DNA from: Bacteroidales bacterium
GTDB taxonomy: Bacteria > Bacteroidota > Bacteroidia > Bacteroidales > UBA10428
DNA length: 10,478 bases
Reading direction: 5' to 3'
NCBI GenBank assembly: GCA_016938095.1
Contig: JAFGVG010000126.1
Span: 1 to 10,478, forward strand
The position numbers and the translations under genes were made by a program. The notes below the pieces were generated by a model that saw nothing but the letters and a program-made list of their open reading frames with translations, was not told the origin of the DNA and ran no database searches. Below, one piece after another: positions 1 to 5,724 of this stretch (position 1 is its first letter; each line of letters opens with the position of its first letter).

Positions 1-552
1 ATTTCCCACCAGCAGTATCTGCTTGGAGATTTTTACCGTATCGCCTTTTTCGATGGCTGTTTTAACCGGGTCTGGAATTCTCTTCCGGGTGCCGGCATCG
101 ATAAGACTGAATACTTCACTGGCTTTTTTGCCCTGAACATCCTGGAGTTTATACCCTGTAAGCGCTTCGGCAGCAGGGTTCATTCTTACCACGCGCCCGC
201 TCACATCGGTGGCAATTACAGCATCGCCAATTGAATTCAGCGTAATCCGCAGGTTTTCCTTGCTAAGATTAAGGTCAGTTGCAATGTTATGCTGAATAAT
301 GGAATAAAACACTAAGGCCCACATCATGGGTATCAGGGCTCCTGCTATGTTTTCCACTCCTTCGAGTGCATGGGTGATGTTGAGCCATTCCAGCATCATG
401 AAGAAAACGTAGGTGAGGGTAACCAACAGCAGGCCAGATAATATGATGCGGATATCACGGTACAGCCTTCGGTTTTTCGACAGCAGTATAACGCCGGTTC
501 CCGCAATTAGTATGAGGAATGAACAGATATCAATAATGGCAATGGCGCTCAT
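1..552 (-). CDS. Membrane-anchored PAS-domain sensor protein, N-terminal part (probable sensor histidine kinase)
   Basis: The open frame starts at ATG 552 and is still open at the window edge, so only the first 184 residues are visible. The sequence shows three hydrophobic segments at about residues 3-24, 35-54 and 68-87, then a PAS domain from about residue 98 (ENLRITLNSIGDAVIATD, then a MNPAAEALTGY signature at 124-134). PAS domains sense ligands or redox state, and in this arrangement they usually feed a histidine kinase. The kinase domain lies outside the window, so that output is inferred; a diguanylate cyclase or another PAS-linked output is possible. The start overlaps the stop of the upstream membrane gene as ATGA (549-552), which implies translational coupling. 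The helix 2-3 region carries L54-E55, H61, L63 and E67, a pattern repeated in the coupled upstream protein. The N-terminal membrane domain is not a named family that I recognise. Confidence 0.8.
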   Translation of the reverse strand, partial: MSAIAIIDICSFLILIAGTGVILLSKNRRLYRDIRIILSGLLLVTLTYVFFMMLEWLNITHALEGVENIAGALIPMMWALVFYSIIQHNIATDLNLSKENLRITLNSIGDAVIATDVSGRVVRMNPAAEALTGYKLQDVQGKKASEVFSLIDAGTRKRIPDPVKTAIEKGDTVKISKQILLVGN

Positions 553-830
553 GTTTCACTTTCTTTTACTGTTTTTCGTGCAAATCTGCAGCACCATACA
601 AGCAACACGACAGAACTGACAAGGTAGCTGGCATGTTCGAGGTAATTGAGGATATGCCCGGCGAAGAACCCTTCCAGCACGGTAAAAATCCAACCCGACA
701 ATAACACACAATACCCGGCAATGAGTAATTTCCAGGAATAAATATTTTTCAGCCGGGAAGCGTTAACGATAATGAAAAACAGCACTCCCACACCCAGAAT
801 GAGCATTACAACTTCACTCTCCCTTAACAT
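549..830 (-). CDS. Small three-helix membrane protein, coupled to the PAS sensor and resembling its membrane domain
   Basis: This is a 93-residue hydrophobic protein with predicted helices at about 7-22, 33-51 and 67-82 and a short charged C-terminal tail. I do not recognise a named family. It aligns by eye with the N-terminal membrane domain of the downstream sensor. Both have a GxGV stretch in helix 1, a basic loop, then L-E-x5-H-x-L-x3-E (L52, E53, H59, L61, E65 here) running into helix 3. It ends in an ATGA overlap with the sensor start, so the two are probably made in fixed proportion. A longer reading from TTG 890 is open, but the ATG at 830 is preferred. The extra residues are polar, and the TTG falls inside a promoter-like sequence (862-891). 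A role as partner or modulator of the sensor is inference. It could also be a remnant of a duplicated sensor gene. Confidence 0.6.
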   Translation of the reverse strand: MLRESEVVMLILGVGVLFFIIVNASRLKNIYSWKLLIAGYCVLLSGWIFTVLEGFFAGHILNYLEHASYLVSSVVLLVWCCRFARKTVKESET

Positions 831-861
831 GCTTTCATTAATGATATTTCCAATACAACAA

Positions 862-891
862 TAAAGATAAAAATCTTTTATTGATTTCAAT
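862..891 (-). promoter_or_regulatory. Candidate Bacteroidota-type promoter for the membrane protein/sensor pair
   Basis: On the minus strand, a TATCTTTA box (869 to 862) differs from the Bacteroidota -7 consensus TAnnTTTG only at its last base. It is preceded by an ATTG (891 to 888) as a -33 element with an 18-base spacer, one base short of the usual 19-21. Transcription would begin around 856, leaving a leader of about 25 bases before ATG 830. This was identified by eye in AT-rich DNA, so a chance match is possible. Confidence 0.3.
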
Positions 892-909
892 TAACTTCAG
901 TAAGAAACA

Positions 910-1046
910 ATAAGAAGCTGTGTAAAAAGTCATAAAATGAGCGTAGTCAGGAGACTACGCTCAGCATTCATGGTTGACATTTAGCATAATGCGCTAGGCG
1001 TAGTTTTAAACTACGCCTGATATAATGACTTTTTACATAGCCTTAT
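910..1046. repeat. Composite palindromic element, copy 1: two hairpins and a conserved spacer inside an outer inverted repeat
   Basis: Two perfect hairpins are visible. One spans 938-963, an 11-bp stem with core GCGTAGTC and loop AGGA. The other spans 996-1018, a GGCGTAG stem closing on a T/A-rich loop. Between them are about 33 bases that recur, reverse-complemented, at 5646-5680. Around them lies an outer inverted repeat: left arm 910-933, right arm 1025-1046. Read inwards the right arm is AAGGCTATGTAAAAAGTCAT, and the left arm differs only by one substitution and small indels. Imperfect terminal inverted repeats around a non-coding core suggest a miniature transposable element (MITE-like) or a structured RNA with a closing stem and two inner hairpins. 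It lies just downstream of the gene ending at 1083. No clear target-site duplication can be seen. Confidence 0.75.
938..963 (-). terminator. Possible intrinsic terminator for the gene at 1083-1844, built from a repeat hairpin
   Basis: Read leftward, transcripts from the 1083-1844 gene run through the hairpin at 1018-996 and then this 11-bp stem (963 to 938). Immediately after it comes TTTTATGACTTTTT. A GC-containing stem followed by a broken U-rich run is compatible with a rho-independent terminator. The U run is interrupted and the hairpin belongs to a repeat element, so the terminator role is only inferred. Confidence 0.3.
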
Positions 1047-1082
1047 GGAGGCGCATTTTTAAGAATTAAAGAAAAGCGTCTG

Positions 1083-1844
1083 TTAAAGCGTTCTGAAAAA
1101 ATCGTAGTTTTGGCTTTCCAATTCATTCATGGACGGATACCGGTAGTAAATCAGTTGTTTCTTTTCGCCCAGGTAAAACCCCGATTCAATTGACCGGTAG
1201 AGCAAATCGCCGTTGTAAAACCTGATCACTGTTTTCATATTTTTTTCATCGTCTTTTAGCGTGATCAGGCAGTCCCTCAGATGTCCTAGGTTGGAATAAG
1301 GCAGATCTTCTGCTGAACCCGACAACGGATTTGATGCCAATCCACCCAGTTTGAGATCAACAAACAACAATTTGGGCAGGCTTATGGGCATGGAGCCATT
1401 GGTTAACAATTCAAGGAACTTAGCCGGGGAATATGAACTTACAACCTGCGGCGTAACCGGGCATAATTCCTGGTACAGATGGGCTATGTTTTTATCCTCC
1501 TTAGCCTGATCATAAGGTGACGCTTTTAACTCCAGAACAATGCCATGGTCCGTTGTCAGGTAAAGGCTTTTAAAGGCTGCCAGCGGTATGGTTTCGAGTA
1601 CTTTGTAAACCGACAGATAAACGGTGTGTTTTGGTGAGCCGTCGGATTTACGGACACAACGTTTGAGCAGATAATCCATGTCAATCAGATTCCTGATTTT
1701 ATCGAGGTCAATTTCGAAAAAGATGGCCTGACCTCTGTTACGCTTTTTGGTGCCGGTGGCCAGGTAGGCGCCAAACTCCTGTGGCGGGAGCATTGACCCG
1801 ATCAATGCTTCGGGAGTGATGGAAAGGTAAATGAACTGACTCAT
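1083..1844 (-). CDS. Conserved-looking hypothetical cytoplasmic protein
   Basis: This is a 253-residue protein that I do not recognise by family. It has no signal peptide and no membrane segment, so it is probably cytoplasmic. The N-terminal third is well structured in appearance: MSQFIYLSITPEALIGSMLP, then FGAYLATGTKKRNRG (24-38) and a QAIFFEID strand (39-46). A central stretch reads VYLSVYKVLETIPLAAFKSLYLTTDHG. The C-terminal part has alternating hydrophobic strands and ends in YDFFRTL. I see no nucleotide-binding, metal-binding or helix-turn-helix motif. ATG 1844 is the first in-frame start and gives an N-terminus that runs directly into a strand. It lies 98 bp from the divergent AddB-like gene and ends 36 bp from the palindromic element, so it appears to be transcribed alone. 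Codon use looks like its neighbours. Confidence 0.8.
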   Translation of the reverse strand: MSQFIYLSITPEALIGSMLPPQEFGAYLATGTKKRNRGQAIFFEIDLDKIRNLIDMDYLLKRCVRKSDGSPKHTVYLSVYKVLETIPLAAFKSLYLTTDHGIVLELKASPYDQAKEDKNIAHLYQELCPVTPQVVSSYSPAKFLELLTNGSMPISLPKLLFVDLKLGGLASNPLSGSAEDLPYSNLGHLRDCLITLKDDEKNMKTVIRFYNGDLLYRSIESGFYLGEKKQLIYYRYPSMNELESQNYDFFRTL

Positions 1845-1953
1845 GGCAATTTATATTAGGGTTATTAATGTTCGAAATCAAACCAAATGAGTGAGATGAA
1901 TACCAGCCTACTAAATTTACGAAATATTCTCATCGAAAGGAAATGGATTATCC

Positions 1954-1961
1954 TATTTTTG
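1954..1961 (+). promoter_or_regulatory. Perfect -7 box match upstream of the preferred AddB-like start
   Basis: TATTTTTG fits the Bacteroidota -7 consensus TAnnTTTG exactly. Transcription would begin at about 1966-1970, roughly 20 bases before ATG 1988 but after ATG 1943. No -33 TTTG is present at the expected 19-21 base distance, so the match may be fortuitous. If real, it fixes the translation start at 1988. Confidence 0.3.
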
Positions 1962-1987
1962 CAAGTCAGGCCAAACAAATTCCGGTT

Positions 1988-4861
1988 ATGAAAGCTGACC
2001 CGTTTCTGAAAGACATTGCCAGATTGCTTCTCGAACCAGGGGCATACAACCTGGAGGATACCTGTGTGGTTTTTCCGAACAAAAGAGCCCGGCTCTACCT
2101 TAGCCGTTACCTGGGTGAACTTACCGGAAAGCCTGTATGGGCGCCACAATACATTACCATCAGCGAAATGATGGAGCAATGCTCGGGATACATTATTGCA
2201 GACAGGCTGACCCTGCTTTTCGGTTTGTACGAGGCATATTGTAAGGCCACCGGCTCGAATGAAACTTTCGATTCTTTTTATCCATACGCAGAAACCCTGC
2301 TTGCCGATTTTGATGAGATTGACAAATACCTGGTTCAAGCGCACGATCTCTTCACCAACCTTGCCGGTTTCAAATCGCTTGACGGAAAGTTCGGGTACCT
2401 GACCGATGAGCAGGTGGCCTATATTCAGCGTTTCTGGAAAACTTTTTATCCAGAGAAGGAATCAAGCGGACAGGCAACGTTTATTTCACTTTGGGAAGCC
2501 CTGCCGGCAGTGTATGATAACTTTCGAAACCAGCTCGATGGGGAGAATCTGGCATATGAAGGCATGGCGTATCGTAAAGCCATTGTCAGACTGGAAGAAG
2601 ATGTAAACAACCGCCTGCTTACAGCCGGCAAATACCTGTTTGTGGGTTTCAATGCTTTGAATACCTGCGAAGTGAAGCTTTTCAGGAAGCTTAAAATACA
2701 GGGAAAGGCTGAGTTTTTCTGGGATTATGATGTATGGTACACCAACAATGACATACATGAAGCCGGTTTTTTTATCCGCAAAAACCTGCACGATTTTCCC
2801 CAGGCGAAACCATTGCCAAATGAAAACCTGCTGAAAGAAAAAGCATCGGTGGTTTTTGTACCGGTATCTTCAAACAGCGGACAGGCTACTGTCCTGCCAC
2901 AGCTTTTGCAAAAGGCGGGATTGGGTGAATCAAACGGTGCAGAAAGGACGGCCGTTGTGCTGGCCGATGAGAGCCTCCTGATTCCGGTGCTTTATGCCAT
3001 ACCCGAATGGATACCGGACATTAACGTGACCATGGGATATCCCCTGGCTGGTTCATCGGTGGATAACCTGGTGGATTCGTTGTATTTGCTTCACCGTAAC
3101 AGCCGGTTAACTGACAAGGGGCCATGCCAATGGTATTACAAAGATATACTGGCAGTTATGAGCAACCCGATGCTCAAAGACCGTTATGCCCATGTGATTG
3201 AAAGGGTGAGGTCACTGGCGGCCGGGCAACACCGTATTTACCTGACCCTGATTGATATATTTGAAACGCCCGGAAACGATTTGGTGTTTATGGATCCACA
3301 CCCGGCAGATCCATGTCATTACCTTACCGGCCTGATTACGGAAATAATCCGGCAGCAGGCAGATGAAAACGATAGTCGCGGTCCGGGTAACCGGGTGCAG
3401 CTCGAATTGCTTTATCATGCATACACTTTTCTTATCCGCCTGGGTGACATGCTGAGCGGACGCAACATAAAACCAGGCAGTGATGTATTGTTCAGGATTA
3501 TTCGCAGGATGATACGGGCTATGCGCATTCCGTTCAGCGGAGAACCCCTTGCGGGGTTGCAGGTGTTGGGCATGCTCGAGACCCGGATTCTCGATTTTGA
3601 CCGTGTAATCTTATTATCGGCCAATGAAGGTATTCTGCCACGGCCGGCAGAAAAGCCGTCATTCGTCCCTTACAGCCTCAGGGCAGGCTTTGGTTTGCCA
3701 ACGCCGGAACACAACGATGCCATTTATGCTTATTATTTCTACCGGTTGATTCAACGGGCCGGTTCGGTGGTGCTGGTTTACAACAACAGTTCCGGCGGTA
3801 TGCAGACAGGCGAAAGAAGCCGTTTCCTGCACCAACTGGTATACGAAATGCAATTGCCGGTGGAGGAATTCAGTCCACAAACCACTATTGCCCGCCTACC
3901 GGTAAAGGATATTGTGGTTGAAAAGCACGGGGATCATCTGAAACCCTATGTAAACGATGGGGTTATGCTTTCGCCCAGCGCGGTAAGTGAGTATCTGAAC
4001 TGTTCACTGCGTTTTTACTTTCACCGGGTGGCGAATCTTCCGCAGCCCGAAGAAATTGCTGAAGAAATTGATGCCCGGTTATTCGGGAACCTGTTACATT
4101 ATGCCCTGAAACATATTTACGAGGCATTCGGCAGCAACCTGGTAACACGCGAAAAGCTTGAGCCCTTGCTCAGGGATGACAAATACATTACCGACGCGCT
4201 GGTACATGCTTTTGACAGGGAATTGTTCGGTGAGAAAAGCAGCAATGGCAACCGCCGGCCTGAAGGTTTTAACCTGATTGTTAAACAGGTGCTTCATACC
4301 TATATCCGGAAATTCATCGGACGCGAAATGGACGATTGTCCCTTTTCCATCGTCAGTCTCGAGGAACGTTATGCCGGCAAGTTTAAAGTTAAAGCCAATG
4401 GCTCAGTTTATGATATTAAGGTTGGGGGTATAATCGACCGGATCGACCGGAAGGAGGGCAAAATACGGATAATAGACTATAAAACCGGAACACCTGCGAA
4501 TGTTTTTCCAACGGTGGAATCGTTGTTTGATGCAGGAGATAAACTTCGTAACGATGGCGCTTTTCAGGTGCTTTTATACGCCCTGGTTTATGAGCAACTG
4601 CATGGCGATGAAACCATTGTGCCTGCGCTTTATTTTATGCGGGATATCTATTCCGATAAATTCGCCGCTCCTTTGAAAATTGGATCAGAGAAGCAGGTTC
4701 TGAACCATTTCAGTCCTGTGCGAAATGAATTTGCCGAACGACTGGATGAAGCCCTGGCAAGGATTTTTAATACCGGGGAACCCTATATTCAGACCCATAA
4801 CCCCGAGGTGTGCCGGCGTTGTCCCTATACCGGCATATGCCGGCGCGACGGGGAGTTCTGA
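1988..4861 (+). CDS. AddB-like PD-(D/E)XK nuclease with Fe-S cluster cysteines
   Basis: This is a 957-residue protein (972 if ATG 1943 is used) resembling the AddB/RecB-type nuclease subunit of double-strand-break processing complexes. The N-terminal half looks like an inactivated helicase: CVVFPNKRA near residue 26 stands where a Walker A would be, with no GxGKT. LLSANEGILPRP and FVPYSLRAGFGLPTPE follow in the middle. The C-terminal nuclease is intact, with H704, D817 (GGIIDRID), D830-Y-K832 and Q860-x3-Y864. Four cysteines, C672 (SEYLNCSLRFYF), C942, C945 and C951 (CRRCPYTGIC), give the split C...CxxCx5C Fe-S signature of AddB and related nucleases. Start 1988 is preferred because relatives begin close to an M-x-x-x-FL motif and the -7 box lies between the two ATGs. 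trmD follows after 29 bp. The AddA/UvrD-type helicase partner is not adjacent on either side. Full-length, with no broken frame. Confidence 0.85.
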   Translation: MKADPFLKDIARLLLEPGAYNLEDTCVVFPNKRARLYLSRYLGELTGKPVWAPQYITISEMMEQCSGYIIADRLTLLFGLYEAYCKATGSNETFDSFYPYAETLLADFDEIDKYLVQAHDLFTNLAGFKSLDGKFGYLTDEQVAYIQRFWKTFYPEKESSGQATFISLWEALPAVYDNFRNQLDGENLAYEGMAYRKAIVRLEEDVNNRLLTAGKYLFVGFNALNTCEVKLFRKLKIQGKAEFFWDYDVWYTNNDIHEAGFFIRKNLHDFPQAKPLPNENLLKEKASVVFVPVSSNSGQATVLPQLLQKAGLGESNGAERTAVVLADESLLIPVLYAIPEWIPDINVTMGYPLAGSSVDNLVDSLYLLHRNSRLTDKGPCQWYYKDILAVMSNPMLKDRYAHVIERVRSLAAGQHRIYLTLIDIFETPGNDLVFMDPHPADPCHYLTGLITEIIRQQADENDSRGPGNRVQLELLYHAYTFLIRLGDMLSGRNIKPGSDVLFRIIRRMIRAMRIPFSGEPLAGLQVLGMLETRILDFDRVILLSANEGILPRPAEKPSFVPYSLRAGFGLPTPEHNDAIYAYYFYRLIQRAGSVVLVYNNSSGGMQTGERSRFLHQLVYEMQLPVEEFSPQTTIARLPVKDIVVEKHGDHLKPYVNDGVMLSPSAVSEYLNCSLRFYFHRVANLPQPEEIAEEIDARLFGNLLHYALKHIYEAFGSNLVTREKLEPLLRDDKYITDALVHAFDRELFGEKSSNGNRRPEGFNLIVKQVLHTYIRKFIGREMDDCPFSIVSLEERYAGKFKVKANGSVYDIKVGGIIDRIDRKEGKIRIIDYKTGTPANVFPTVESLFDAGDKLRNDGAFQVLLYALVYEQLHGDETIVPALYFMRDIYSDKFAAPLKIGSEKQVLNHFSPVRNEFAERLDEALARIFNTGEPYIQTHNPEVCRRCPYTGICRRDGEF

Positions 4862-4890
4862 TTGTGTAAACCAATGAAAACAACAGCATC

Positions 4891-5610
4891 ATGCGAATAG
4901 ATATTCTTACCATTTTACCTGAGCTTATCGAAAGTCCGTTGAATCATTCCATCATCAGGAGGGCAAAAGAGAAAGGGATCGTTGAGATTAACCTGCATAA
5001 TATCCGCGATTATTCGCAAAACAAGCAGAAACAGGTAGATGATTATGCCTTTGGTGGCGGTGCAGGAATGGTAATGTGCATCGAGCCCATCGATCTGCTG
5101 ATCAGCAAGCTTAAAGCGGAGCGTCAATACGACGAGATCATTTACCTGAGTCCCGACGGGGAAAGATTTACCCAGCAAAAGGCCAATTACCTGGCCACGC
5201 TTGGAAATATTATGCTGTTATGCGGTCATTATAAAGGTGTGGATCAGCGGGTACGTGATCACCTAATCACCCGTGAAATATCCATTGGCGATTACGTGCT
5301 TTCGGGCGGTGAGCTGGGCGCAGCTATAATAACCGATTGTGTGGTAAGGTTGTTGCCGGGCGGGATTTCCGATGAGACGTCGGCATTGACCGATTCGTTC
5401 CAGGATAACCTGTTGGCTCCGCCAGTATACACCCGACCGGCAGATTACAAAGGCTGGAAAGTGCCGGATATATTGTTGTCGGGTCACCAGCAACAAATCG
5501 ATGAATGGCGGCATCTGAAAGCGGAAGAACGTACCCTGCTGTTACGGCCCGATTTGCTGGATGAAGATCCGGAGATCCACAGGCGGGAAAGAAAGGGAAT
5601 GTGCAGGTAG
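4891..5610 (+). CDS. trmD: tRNA (guanine-37-N1)-methyltransferase TrmD
   Basis: TrmD transfers methyl from S-adenosylmethionine to N1 of G37 next to the anticodon in tRNAs reading CUN, CCN and CGG, which prevents +1 frameshifting. The 239-residue length fits the family. Visible motifs are FGGGAGMVM (54-62), LLCGHYKGVDQR (109-120) and ISIGDYVLSGGE (130-141), the SAM-binding trefoil-knot loops. D168 in SALTDSF (164-170) corresponds to the catalytic aspartate of the family. The C-terminal YTRP (180-183) and VPDILLSGH (191-199) signature follows, with QQQ where many homologues have H-x-x. The start has no Shine-Dalgarno, as is usual in Bacteroidota. The 29-bp distance from the AddB-like gene suggests cotranscription, not the classic rpsP-rimM-trmD-rplS order of proteobacteria. 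It ends one base before the palindromic element copy 2. Confidence 0.97.
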   Translation: MRIDILTILPELIESPLNHSIIRRAKEKGIVEINLHNIRDYSQNKQKQVDDYAFGGGAGMVMCIEPIDLLISKLKAERQYDEIIYLSPDGERFTQQKANYLATLGNIMLLCGHYKGVDQRVRDHLITREISIGDYVLSGGELGAAIITDCVVRLLPGGISDETSALTDSFQDNLLAPPVYTRPADYKGWKVPDILLSGHQQQIDEWRHLKAEERTLLLRPDLLDEDPEIHRRERKGMCR

Positions 5611-5724
5611 GTATAGTCAGGTAAGCGTAGTCGGGAGACTACGCTTAGCGCATTGTACTGAATGTCAGCTATGAATGCTGAGCCTGTCTGCTGCCAGGCA
5701 GGCGTAGTCTCCCGACTACGCTCC
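5611..5724. repeat. Palindromic element, copy 2: three hairpins filling the gap between convergent genes
   Basis: Hairpin A (5622-5647) has an 11-bp perfect stem with core AAGCGTAGTC and loop GGGA. The spacer 5646-5680 matches the reverse complement of copy 1's spacer at 30 of 35 positions. Hairpin B (5682-5703) has stem GCCTGTCTG/CAGGCAGGC with one G-T pair and loop CTGC; it is absent from copy 1. Hairpin C (5702-5721) has stem GCGTAGTC and loop TCCC. A and C are reverse complements of each other, including their loops, so they can fold separately or pair together. The flank TATAGTCAGG before hairpin A echoes TATATCAGG in copy 1, but the long outer arms of copy 1 are missing. The element occupies the whole interval between the trmD and FadL-like stop codons. 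There is no U-run, so classic intrinsic termination is not evident. Confidence 0.8.

Noticed and set aside
549..890. Longer reading of the small membrane protein from TTG 890.
   Set aside because: The extra 20 residues are polar and Cys-containing, not membrane-like, and the TTG lies in a promoter-like sequence; ATG 830 is a better start.
938..1018. Repeated GCGTAGTC palindromes considered as a CRISPR array.
   Set aside because: Only two hairpins per locus, a spacer that is conserved between loci instead of unique, and no cas genes.
910..1046. A remnant of a full insertion sequence with a transposase.
   Set aside because: No reading frame of useful length occurs between the inverted arms, so at most it is a non-autonomous element.
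1865..2344. 159-codon open frame on the minus strand.
   Set aside because: It lies antisense to the start of the AddB-like gene, whose protein shows clear family features; the translation has no recognisable domain.
4874..4900. Eight-codon mini-ORF overlapping the trmD start, like a leader peptide.
   Set aside because: No ribosome binding site, no proline or other regulatory codon run and no attenuator hairpin; a short ATG frame here is expected by chance.
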